This document shows, one piece after another, positions 1 through 5,284 of a stretch of 15,664 nt of DNA (the first letter of the stretch is position 1; every line of letters begins with the position of its first letter). The position numbers and the translations under genes are program-made. The notes under the pieces are model-generated. The model saw only the letters and a program-made list of their open reading frames with translations, was not told the DNA's origin and did no database searches. Origin of the DNA: JAEZRQ01 sp049294415 (GTDB lineage Bacteria; Patescibacteriota; Patescibacteriia; Patescibacteriales; UBA12465); assembly GCA_049294415.1 (NCBI GenBank), contig JBAQCS010000054.1, forward strand, positions 1 to 15,664, given 5' to 3'.

Positions 1-485
1 TTTAATTTAGAGGCAACCATGTTTACTGCCACAGGAATACCAGCTTCAACTAAATTACTAATACCTTGGCATGTTTTTCTAAATCCGCCCGATAAATTCG
101 ACACTGAATCATGGGTTGACTCAATTCCTAGAACAGAGATTAAAGCATGATCGAGGCCCGCTTCAAACATTTTTTCAGCCATTTCTTTATTAATAAGAAC
201 GGCATTACTATTCAAGCCAACTTCCATATTATATTTTTTAGCTTGTTTTAATAAAGTAAAAAATATTTCAGGTCGTAATAATGGTTCACCGCCAGTTAAA
301 GTTATCATGCTAATACCACATTCATTGAGCTTATCAAGAACTAATAAAAATTTATCAGCATTTAATTCATCTTTTTTTACTAAATCTGAGTCATATCGCC
401 AAAAATTATAGCAATGTTGACACTTTTGATTACACGCTTCCGTGAGTTCAATCTGAACATCTATCGGATAAGAAAGTCTTTTCAT
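1..485 (-). CDS. Radical SAM protein, N-terminal part (runs off the window)
   Basis: I translated this gene by hand from ATG at 485 downward; 161 codons stay open to the window edge, so the C-terminus is missing. Residues 18-25 read CNQKCQHC, the CxxxCxxC motif that binds the radical-SAM 4Fe-4S cluster. It is followed by Y26 and by TGGEPLLR at about residues 64-71, the usual GGEP motif for the SAM amino group. The fold start (SYPIDVQIELTEACNQKC) resembles SPASM-type radical SAM enzymes that modify peptides or cofactors, but the C-terminal cluster domain that would decide this is outside the window. A good Shine-Dalgarno AGGAGA (494-499) lies 8 bases before the ATG. Family call is firm; substrate unknown. 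Confidence 0.9.
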   Translation of the reverse strand, partial: MKRLSYPIDVQIELTEACNQKCQHCYNFWRYDSDLVKKDELNADKFLLVLDKLNECGISMITLTGGEPLLRPEIFFTLLKQAKKYNMEVGLNSNAVLINKEMAEKMFEAGLDHALISVLGIESTHDSVSNLSGGFRKTCQGISNLVEAGIPVAVNMVASKL

Positions 486-538
486 GATTTGTTTCTCCTA
501 TATTTAATTTAATTTTTTAAAGTTCTAATTCTTTATAC

Positions 539-565
539 ATTACAATAAATAGTTATATATGTCAA
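539..565 (-). promoter_or_regulatory. Probable promoter of the radical SAM gene
   Basis: On the minus strand there is a perfect -35 TTGACA (560-565) and a -10-like TGTAAT (539-544) with a short 15-base spacer, about 55 bases before the ATG at 485. The spacer is shorter than ideal, so the exact -10 is uncertain. Confidence 0.4.
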
Positions 566-707
566 TAATTTTAGGGAGTTAAGACTTTCGAACTAAATTA
601 TTTTGTTTAAAATAAGCTAATTAACGATAAAATAGTGCCAAAAATTAATGATTTTAAGAAAAAGTTCGAACCACTTTGGAACTGAATATTTAGGCTTATA
701 TATAACA

Positions 708-735
708 AAAAAGCAGCTTGTCTAAGCTACTTTTT
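708..735 (-). terminator. Minus-strand intrinsic terminator, probably the original terminator of tRNA-Ser
   Basis: A 12-bp stem (708-719 with 724-735, loop GTCT). Read as minus-strand RNA the single imperfect pair is a G·U wobble and the stem is followed by a U run; read as plus-strand RNA it is a C·A mismatch. This favours minus-strand use. It ends 8 bases from the left 21-bp att repeat, the distance expected for a tRNA terminator, but no tRNA now precedes it. It was probably separated from tRNA-Ser by the element. Confidence 0.7.
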
Positions 736-742
736 CCTATCT

Positions 743-763
743 GCGGAGAGGGAGGGATTCGAA
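743..763. repeat. attL: left 21-bp direct repeat (tRNA-Ser 3' end remnant)
   Basis: Identical over 21 bases to 6449-6469 and containing GGAGAGGGAGGGATTCGAA, the T-loop, T-stem and acceptor end of tRNA-Ser in minus orientation. The identity stops at 742 (t versus g) and 764 (a versus c). No tRNA body follows it to the right, so this is the orphan copy left by integration. Confidence 0.92.
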
Positions 764-770
764 AATGAAA

Positions 771-800
771 GGAGTAAGTTTAAAAAACTTAAAAAACTCC
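771..800 (-). terminator. Possible terminator of the minus-strand cargo operon
   Basis: An AT-rich imperfect hairpin: GGAGT (771-775) with ACTCC (796-800), and AAGTTT (776-781) with AAACTT (785-790), with an asymmetric A bulge. It sits downstream of the last minus-strand cargo gene, just inside attL. No long terminal U run follows, so the call is weak. Confidence 0.3.
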
Positions 801-883
801 AACAAAATCGATGAAAAACCTTATAAAGATTGATTGTTATGATAATTGAGTTTTAGTCTGGAGTTATCTGGTTTATCACGGTT

Positions 884-952
884 TTATCACCTCTCTGTCA
901 CAAAAACGTCACAATTTTGTTACGTGGCAATACAGGAGAGAGGTGGCGATAA
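884..952. promoter_or_regulatory. Probable integrase/excisionase arm-site cluster, left end
   Basis: Two pairs of direct repeats with 11-base spacing lie here: TTATCAC twice (884-890, 895-type neighbours aside, the second copy ends at the 890 cytosine run; the first begins near 873) and GTCACA twice (897-902 and 908-913). The 18-base string GTCACAAAAACGTCACAA (897-914) recurs exactly at 6324-6341, near the other end. An imperfect inverted repeat encloses the cluster: TTATC plus ACCTCTCT (884-896) with AGAGAGGT (937-944) and GATAA (948-952). Phased repeats near both ends of a tyrosine-recombinase element are typical arm-type binding sites; function is inferred. Confidence 0.55.
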
Positions 953-969
953 GCTAAAGTTATTTTTTA

Positions 970-1584
970 CTATTTTCTATTATCGATATGTTTTGATAAT
1001 AATCTTTTATTCATTTCATACTGATCATAACTATCTATAAATAATAAAATTGATAAAATTATTATTAAAACAAAAAAGTACCAATTAAACATTAAAAAAC
1101 AAAAAACTATAGCTTCTCCTAAAAATAAATGCAAAATAATACTAAAATAGATACGTCTTGCGTATTCATCTTCTAGAGCTTTATTTTTACTTAAATATAA
1201 ACAAATATCTTCATTATCAAGAACTTGTGGCGTTTCTATTGTTTCTTCTGGAAAATCACCAAAATTATATCTAATAATTTCTTTTAACCTGTTTTTATAT
1301 TTTTTCCTGTTTAATTTTGAAAATAAACTAAAGATTGTTCCTATAATATTCATCCATAAATCAGAAATTAAACGAATACACCTTCCTGCAAAATAAGCTA
1401 AAGAAAGGATTAATAGAAATGATAAAAAATTATTATTAATAATAAAATTATAATTGGGTAATTTTGCTAAGTCGTATTTAAAATAAAGATTTAAAAAAAT
1501 AATAAAAATTAAACCAGACATAAGCATTAATACATCTCTAAACAAATGTGGGGTTTTTAATTCTCTTAATTCATCTAATGTCAT
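970..1584 (-). CDS. Hypothetical 4-TM membrane protein (cargo)
   Basis: A 204-aa protein with four likely membrane segments, at about residues 18-35, 51-69, 145-166 and 167-184. Between segments 2 and 3 is a basic then acidic cytoplasmic stretch (KLNRKKYKNRLKE at 90-102, then acidic residues at 113-140), and the C-terminus is charged. I do not recognise the family and see no catalytic motif. It is the last gene of a minus-strand set (2861 to 970) that begins at the divergent promoter region near 2893. No Shine-Dalgarno sequence precedes the ATG. The position, in the accessory half of an integrated element, would suit a superinfection-exclusion or defence role, but nothing in the sequence proves this. 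Confidence 0.7.
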   Translation of the reverse strand: MTLDELRELKTPHLFRDVLMLMSGLIFIIFLNLYFKYDLAKLPNYNFIINNNFLSFLLILSLAYFAGRCIRLISDLWMNIIGTIFSLFSKLNRKKYKNRLKEIIRYNFGDFPEETIETPQVLDNEDICLYLSKNKALEDEYARRIYFSIILHLFLGEAIVFCFLMFNWYFFVLIIILSILLFIDSYDQYEMNKRLLSKHIDNRK

Positions 1585-1694
1585 ATTTGATATTTTTTTG
1601 TATTAAACTATAAATTTAACACAAAAAATGTATTTTAAAACATAGCTAATTATTCTTTCACAAAATTTTTACAACAAAAAAAGATAACAAAAAT

Positions 1695-1838
1695 TTATTT
1701 TGCCTCTAGATTCTCCTTATAAACTGCTACGATTGCCTCCAGCCTCCTTGCAAAATCATCGGAATTTGCAATCTGAGCACCTGAACTAAGGAATGCTTTA
1801 ATTAATTCCTGCAACTGATTTCTGTCAAATGAAGTCAT
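1695..1838 (-). CDS. Small hypothetical protein, 47 aa (cargo)
   Basis: I found this short frame by reading the minus strand between the two membrane-protein genes: ATG at 1836-1838, TAA at 1695-1697. The product starts MTSFDRNQLQELIKAFLSSG and ends EAIVAVYKENLEAK. It looks like two amphipathic helices (about 6-17 and 27-44), with no cysteine motif and no membrane segment. Codon use looks normal and the frame fits between neighbours on the same strand, which supports it being real. No Shine-Dalgarno sequence is present. It could be a small regulator or antitoxin-like partner of its neighbours, or a remnant of a larger gene; the sequence does not decide. Confidence 0.5.
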   Translation of the reverse strand: MTSFDRNQLQELIKAFLSSGAQIANSDDFARRLEAIVAVYKENLEAK

Positions 1839-1877
1839 ATATTTATTATTAAATTATATTAATAACTATTTTTCAAA

Positions 1878-2642
1878 CTAGTCCGATATTTTACTCGCAT
1901 ATTCACCTTCTTCAAATGCCTTTAATCTATTTGGGGTCATATTTTTTGATAAATATGATATTAAATTTTCTGCTATTTCTCTACATTCACCGTTTAAATC
2001 CTGAAATGTGGAAGAAGTACTTATGTCTAAAAAGTCCCATTGAAAACCTATTAAACCATTATTCTTTACTAACTCTATTATTTTTCCTATGTGCACCTCA
2101 GCTTCCCCCTGATTCTTAATTAACAAGTTTCTAACGGTTCTTAAAAACAATAATACAATACGATCACAAGCTTCTACAATAAATTTTTTTCTTGTAAGAC
2201 CTTTTTCCTCACTCATTTTTATATACGCATCGAATTTATGATAATCTCCAACTAATAAAAACGCTTCACACAAATTAGTGAAGATTGCGATATCTGGTTT
2301 AATATAAAAAGCTTCTGTCCATTTATCTATTGCTCTTAAATAATGCCTATTCTTAACTTCATCAAAGCCAGTTTTGTCTAAACTTGCAAATCTATTTTCA
2401 ATTAACTGTCGAAGAGCAAAATAAACAGCAAAAACACCAAAAATTAAAGTAAATAGCTGAACAATAATACCAAAAACGGCTATCTTGTTAGATAAATCAG
2501 ACAAAAAATCTACTTTAAATACAACATAATACGACGCCAATGAAAAAACTATAAAAACAACGGTGAGCGATGTCCAAAATCTTGTACTGAATGAAGGATA
2601 TGGAAATATTTTTTCCCAAACATTTTTTCTTGTGATTCTCAT
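1878..2642 (-). CDS. Membrane-anchored protein with TPR-like cytoplasmic domain (cargo)
   Basis: A 254-aa protein with two membrane segments (about 22-43 and 55-77) joined by a short loop, then a soluble helical domain. Residues 92-145 look like a TPR-type helical pair: a repeat of small and aromatic residues with KPD at 115-117 and a following helix with the pattern NLCEAFLLVGDYHKFDAYI. TPR-like domains bind proteins, so a scaffold or sensor at the inner face of the membrane is plausible. It starts 3 bases after the stop of the LRR-like gene at 2646, indicating cotranscription. I do not recognise a named family. No Shine-Dalgarno sequence is seen. Confidence 0.72.
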   Translation of the reverse strand: MRITRKNVWEKIFPYPSFSTRFWTSLTVVFIVFSLASYYVVFKVDFLSDLSNKIAVFGIIVQLFTLIFGVFAVYFALRQLIENRFASLDKTGFDEVKNRHYLRAIDKWTEAFYIKPDIAIFTNLCEAFLLVGDYHKFDAYIKMSEEKGLTRKKFIVEACDRIVLLFLRTVRNLLIKNQGEAEVHIGKIIELVKNNGLIGFQWDFLDISTSSTFQDLNGECREIAENLISYLSKNMTPNRLKAFEEGEYASKISD

Positions 2643-2645
2643 ATT

Positions 2646-2861
2646 TTACAGTTTAAAAATAACTCTTCCGCGACCAAGAGAAGCAATTCTTTCCATTGAT
2701 GACGGAAGTAAACTAGAGCAATTTCTTAAAATAATTGTAGCACCAGATGATGATGCTAAGGCAGCAAATCTTTCTAGACTATATGGCATAAAAGTAGATG
2801 CATCAATATCAATACCTCCACCTAAGGAAATTATTCTTTCAAGACTAGTAGGCAAAAACAT
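2646..2861 (-). CDS. LRR-like miniprotein, 71 aa (cargo)
   Basis: A 71-aa protein built from three related units: LPTSLERIISLGGG (residues 3-16), MPYSLERFAALASSSG (25-40) and LPSSMERIASLGRG (52-65). Each is followed by a short beta-like stretch (IDIDAS, ATIILRNC, RVIFKL). The P-x-S-[LM]-E-R-[IF] helix plus a strand repeated every 20-28 residues resembles a short leucine-rich-repeat solenoid. The internal repeats and the 3-base spacing to the next gene are why I call this strand rather than the longer plus-strand frame over the same bases. It is first in the minus-strand operon; a TATAAT box lies about 35 bases upstream. A protein-binding role is inferred. Confidence 0.62.
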   Translation of the reverse strand: MFLPTSLERIISLGGGIDIDASTFMPYSLERFAALASSSGATIILRNCSSLLPSSMERIASLGRGRVIFKL

Positions 2862-2892
2862 ATTATTTAGATTATTAATTATATAAATATAT

Positions 2893-2915
2893 ATTATACC
2901 CCTATACTTATAGTC
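2893..2915 (-). promoter_or_regulatory. Promoter of the minus-strand cargo operon
   Basis: A perfect -10 TATAAT on the minus strand (2893-2898), preceded by a G run. The best -35 candidate is a weak TTGCGA-like hexamer (about 2914-2919) with a 15-base spacer. It serves the LRR-like gene starting at 2861. Confidence 0.5.
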
Positions 2916-2921
2916 GCAATC

Positions 2922-2950
2922 TTGACAATTATCACAAAAAATTACATACT
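2922..2950 (+). promoter_or_regulatory. Promoter of the membrane-anchored regulator-like gene
   Basis: TTGACA (2922-2927), a 17-base spacer and CATACT (2945-2950) on the plus strand. The expected start of transcription is about 15 bases before the ATG at 2972, so the leader is very short. It is back-to-back with the minus-strand promoter at 2893. Confidence 0.6.
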
Positions 2951-2971
2951 ATAAAGTTAAACTAAAAAATT

Positions 2972-3583
2972 ATGCCAGACCCATCTTTAGCTAAAGCCAT
3001 ATCAATAATGCAGTCCCAAATGACAAAAATGACTATTATTGTTATTGGTTTAGTTATAATTACGTGGGCGATTTCAAGATTACTAACTTTTATACTTATA
3101 GAAAGAGGCGGCAAAGAGAAAATTATTAACTGGATGCATAATTCTCAACTTCTAAAAAAAATATTATGGATAATTAATCCTGATATAAAATTACCTGAAA
3201 GACGAGAAATATTAACAGAAAGTTTATCTAATAAAAACGATCTTAAAATTAGTTATAACTCGGTTAACGGACAAAGCACTATAGAATACTTGGATGAAGA
3301 ATTAACATTCAGCAAACGAAGAGCTTTATTGTTATTATTCTTTTATGAGAATCAAGAAGGTAAAAAAACCTATAATGATTTTAATGCTTGGCTTTATAAT
3401 AGGAGCAATAAAGTTAAAAAAATAGATTACAGGGTTTTCAGACAAGAAATTAAAAAGATTCACAAAACCTTGGAAAATAAATCAAAATATATTTCTAAAA
3501 TAATTAATTGCGTAGAAAGTGATATAAATAGTTCGACAAAAGCTAACTTTTATAAATATCAACCAAGCCTCAAAAAACTATAA
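2972..3583 (+). CDS. Membrane-anchored protein with possible winged-helix domain
   Basis: A 203-aa protein with a single N-terminal membrane segment (about 20-43) followed by a basic soluble region. Residues 108-170 run DEELTFSKRRALLLLFFYEN, then YNDFNAWLY and DYRVFRQEIKKIHKTLE. The order (hydrophobic helix, gap, YxxFxxWLY helix, basic RxxxKKIxKxLE helix) resembles the OmpR/ToxR-type winged-helix domain, though it is too divergent for a firm call. It is transcribed divergently from the cargo operon and shares its 110-base promoter region, so it could control that operon; this is inference. There is no Shine-Dalgarno sequence and a leader of only about 15 bases. Two terminators follow. Confidence 0.6.
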   Translation: MPDPSLAKAISIMQSQMTKMTIIVIGLVIITWAISRLLTFILIERGGKEKIINWMHNSQLLKKILWIINPDIKLPERREILTESLSNKNDLKISYNSVNGQSTIEYLDEELTFSKRRALLLLFFYENQEGKKTYNDFNAWLYNRSNKVKKIDYRVFRQEIKKIHKTLENKSKYISKIINCVESDINSSTKANFYKYQPSLKKL

Positions 3584-3609
3584 ATATTTAGTGAATGTTA
3601 ATAACTTTT

Positions 3610-3636
3610 AAAATCAACGAAAAACGTTGATTTTTT
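3610..3636 (+). terminator. Intrinsic terminator after the membrane-anchored gene
   Basis: A perfect 9-bp stem AAATCAACG (3611-3619) with CGTTGATTT (3625-3633), a 5-base A loop and a run of six T. Preceding A bases make it usable in both directions. Confidence 0.85.
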
Positions 3637-3639
3637 AGT

Positions 3640-3660
3640 AAAAGGTTCACAAAAGGTTCA
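3640..3660. repeat. Tandem AAAAGGTTCA repeat, 11-base period
   Basis: Two exact copies of AAAAGGTTCA (3640-3649 and 3651-3660) in non-coding DNA between two terminators. A third 9-base copy, AAAAGGTTC, lies inverted at 4150-4158 inside the GC-rich island. The one-turn spacing and recurrence near the putative origin suggest iteron-type protein binding sites. Confidence 0.5.
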
Positions 3661-3662
3661 TT

Positions 3663-3688
3663 AAAAATCCTCTATAGGGGGATTTTTT
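3663..3688 (+). terminator. Second intrinsic terminator
   Basis: AAAAATCC (3663-3670) pairs with GGATTTTT (3680-3687), followed by further T. With 3610-3636 it makes a double terminator isolating the cargo from the replication module. Confidence 0.65.
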
Positions 3689-3703
3689 ATTGTTTTATTC
3701 TCA

Positions 3704-3736
3704 AGATAGCACGACACAAAGGTCAGCGTGTTATCT
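3704..3736. repeat. Inverted repeat upstream of the OB-fold-like gene
   Basis: AGATAGCACG (3704-3713) and CGTGTTATCT (3727-3736) are complementary at 9 of 10 positions, separated by 13 bases. It lies 24 bases before the ATG at 3761. It has no T run, so an operator or a single-strand hairpin used in replication is more likely than a terminator. Confidence 0.5.
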
Positions 3737-3760
3737 AATTAATTCTTAAAAAATAAAAGT

Positions 3761-4021
3761 ATGTTTACACTTAGTGGCATTCTTAAAAAAGATGAGATTA
3801 AAGAGTTCAAAATTAAAGATGGTTCTACTCTTAAAAGAAGAATTGCTTATCTTGAAACTAAAAGTAACATTTTTCCGATAGCCGTTAATATCAATGATCT
3901 TGACTTAGATATTGGAAAAGTTGGTGATTCTGTGAGCCTAGACATCATGGTCTACGCTTATCAAGTAAAAGATGGTAAGGCAAAAAGGGCACTTGTTAAA
4001 TACTACGTCCCCATAGACTAG
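3761..4021 (+). CDS. Small OB-fold-like protein, putative ssDNA-binding
   Basis: An 86-aa protein predicted to be almost all beta strand: LSGILKKDEI, EFKIKDGSTLKRRIAYLET, IFPIAVNI, DSVSLDIMVYAYQVKDGK, ALVKYYVPI. Alternating strands with a basic central turn (KRR at about 25-27) and a length near 85-90 fit the small OB-fold single-strand-binding proteins coded by rolling-circle phages and plasmids. There is no cysteine and no membrane segment. It lies between an inverted repeat and the putative origin, directly before the HUH initiator, which supports a replication role. No sequence motif proves DNA binding, so the function is inferred from fold and context. No Shine-Dalgarno sequence is seen. 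Confidence 0.55.
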   Translation: MFTLSGILKKDEIKEFKIKDGSTLKRRIAYLETKSNIFPIAVNINDLDLDIGKVGDSVSLDIMVYAYQVKDGKAKRALVKYYVPID

Positions 4022-4236
4022 TGTTTGCCTGTTAACGGCCGTTTCCGGAACTGGCTCTGCCAACCGGAACGGCTGTTAGCTTGAGCTCTCTGTTCCCTTG
4101 GGGCCCTTGTCCCCCTGCCTTACTTGCCCGCTCCTGTTCATTTTTCAGCGAACCTTTTCCGTGGAGCCCCCTAGCAGCTAGCGGAGCGAAAGAAAAATGA
4201 ACTGTTCCCGTCCCCGAGCTCCCTTATTAACTTGAT
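4022..4236. other. GC-rich structured non-coding island, candidate replication origin
   Basis: By hand count, 4021-4220 is 57% G+C while the surrounding genes are strongly AT-rich. It begins right after the stop of the OB-fold-like gene. A long hairpin spans 4033-4078: TAAC/GTTA, a G·T pair, GCCGTT/AACGGC, one bulged T, CCGG/CCGG, and an apical TGGC-TCT-GCCA. A second domain is bounded by GAGCTC at 4083 and 4216 and contains GGGG/CCCC (4100-4114) and the perfect 11-bp pair GTTCATTTTTC (4136-4146) with GAAAAATGAAC (4192-4202). CTGTTCCC occurs twice (4090, 4202). Directly beyond lies CTTGAT (4231-4236), resembling the nick site of HUH Rep proteins. Best reading is a double- or single-strand origin or packaging signal; a non-coding RNA is the alternative. 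Confidence 0.65.
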
Positions 4237-4242
4237 TATAAT
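4237..4242 (+). promoter_or_regulatory. -10 box (TATAAT) for rep, within a palindrome
   Basis: A perfect TATAAT lies 20 bases before the rep ATG, inside the 12-base palindrome TGATTATAATCA (4233-4244). No -35 match is seen at the right distance, so activation or an extended -10 is possible. The palindrome overlaps CTTGAT, so a Rep bound at its origin could repress its own promoter. Confidence 0.5.
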
Positions 4243-4262
4243 CACACATCTAGAGAAAACTT

Positions 4263-5015
4263 ATGGCTTACGCTTATGATAGAAAAGTCATAATATCTGG
4301 CAAACAAGTTGAAGTATATAAATATAGAAGAAATATCTGGAAAGAATATGAAAGAAAAGTAGATAAAGAAAGAGACCTTAAACAATTAAACATTTTTGAG
4401 CATGCTAAAAATAGAAAAATAAGAGCCCAATCTTCAATTAACCGAACTAGAACTCAAATTAGAAGAATTGTTAACTCTAATCCAGAACTTAATAAGTTTC
4501 TAACTTTAACCTTTGCCGATAATATTATCGACTTAAAACAAACTAATAATATCTTTAATAAGTTTATCAAACGATTAACTTATCAATACTCTGATTTTAA
4601 ATATGTTGCCGTCTTTGAATTTCAAAAACGTGGAGCTGTTCATTATCACTTACTTTGCGATTTACCTTTTGTAAAAAGCAATCAAATGGAACTTATCTGG
4701 AAACAGGGTTTCATTAAACTTAAAAAAACTAACAATGTCAGTAATATCGGGGCTTATATGTCTAAATATTTAGGCAAAGAAATTGATGAACGCACTTTCG
4801 GAAAAAAGAAGTTTTTTAAATCCCAGAATCTAAAGCAACCAATTGAATTAATGGGCTATAGAGCCGATCAATTTATCGAAAGATTCTTAGCTGATTTAAT
4901 TCCTGTTTATGAAAAGACCTTTAATTCTGATTGGACCGGTGAAATAGATTACAAAGCTTATACCCTTAACCAAAACCCTGAAATAGACAAAATAAAACCC
5001 CTTATGTTAGAGTAA
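4263..5015 (+). CDS. rep: HUH-endonuclease rolling-circle replication initiator
   Basis: A 250-aa protein with the three motifs of HUH Rep proteins in order: motif I FLTLTF (79-84), the metal-binding HUH motif in VHYHLL (H127, H129) with upstream E119, and the catalytic YMSKY (Y165, Y169). Two tyrosines separated by three residues place it with the superfamily I Reps (phiX174 gpA and pC194 type), which nick one strand, stay covalently attached and start rolling-circle synthesis. Length is short for the phage proteins but normal for plasmid and inovirus-like Reps. There is no helicase domain, so a host helicase would be needed. It follows the structured island with a candidate CTTGAT nick site, and is followed at once by the excisionase and integrase genes. 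Confidence 0.88.
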   Translation: MAYAYDRKVIISGKQVEVYKYRRNIWKEYERKVDKERDLKQLNIFEHAKNRKIRAQSSINRTRTQIRRIVNSNPELNKFLTLTFADNIIDLKQTNNIFNKFIKRLTYQYSDFKYVAVFEFQKRGAVHYHLLCDLPFVKSNQMELIWKQGFIKLKKTNNVSNIGAYMSKYLGKEIDERTFGKKKFFKSQNLKQPIELMGYRADQFIERFLADLIPVYEKTFNSDWTGEIDYKAYTLNQNPEIDKIKPLMLE

Positions 5016-5024
5016 TATTGTGAC

Positions 5025-5047
5025 GGAGCATAGTTTATCTGTGCTCC
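5025..5047 (+). other. Small hairpin between rep and the HTH gene
   Basis: GGAGCA (5025-5030) pairs with TGCTCC (5042-5047) around an 11-base loop, with no T run. It may protect or attenuate the rep-xis-int transcript. Its presence also argues against the GTG at 5020 as the start of the next gene. Confidence 0.3.
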
Positions 5048-5073
5048 TCCTGTATTGCTCCTTAAAAATTAAG

Positions 5074-5271
5074 ATGGTAGTTGATTTAACTACAACTGAA
5101 TTCCTGAATCCCGCTGAATTAGCCACTTTTCTAAACGTGTCTAAGGTTTTTGTATACCGCTTAAAAGATAAAAGGTTAATTCCTTTTTACAAAGTCGGTA
5201 GAAGTGTCCGTTTCCATAAAACTGATATTTTAGATTATTTAGAAAGTGTCCGCGTTAAATCAATCACCTAA
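5074..5271 (+). CDS. xis: Excisionase-type helix-turn-helix protein
   Basis: A 65-aa protein from ATG 5074; the frame is open back to a GTG at 5020, but that extension has hydrophobic, non-family sequence. Residues about 9-59 are a classic excisionase/MerR-like domain (HTH_17 type): FLNPAELATFLNVSKVFVYR, then LIPFYKVGRSVRFHKTDILD and a last helix. Proteins of this kind bind the arm sites of tyrosine-recombinase elements and bias them to excision, and some also repress the integrase operon. The gene ends 13 bases before the integrase ATG, typical of a xis-int pair. The phased repeats at 897-914 and 6324-6341 are candidate targets. Confidence 0.85.
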   Translation: MVVDLTTTEFLNPAELATFLNVSKVFVYRLKDKRLIPFYKVGRSVRFHKTDILDYLESVRVKSIT

Positions 5272-5284
5272 ACCATATAATTTT

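Larger units (their letters stand above)
486..742. other. Chromosomal intergenic stretch left of the element
   Basis: Apart from the probable radical SAM promoter (539-565) and the orphan tRNA terminator (708-735), this AT-rich stretch shows no ORF with coding character on either strand and no tRNA-like fold. With 743-969 it forms a gene-free span of almost 500 bases. Confidence 0.6.

Noticed and set aside
931..952. Resemblance of CAGGAGAGAGGTGGCGATAA to the tRNA-Ser 5' end
   Set aside because: The similarity is short and interrupted, no tRNA fold follows, and the same bases are better explained as one arm of the inverted repeat with 884-896.
846..1040. Plus-strand frame of 64 codons at the left element end
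   Set aside because: No ribosome site; it runs through the arm-site repeats and into the 3' end of the opposite gene, and its composition does not look coded.
2563..2886. Plus-strand open frame of 107 codons opposite the LRR-like gene
   Set aside because: It overlaps the start of the 254-aa gene and the minus-strand frame shows three clear internal protein repeats and operon spacing; the plus frame is the complementary shadow.
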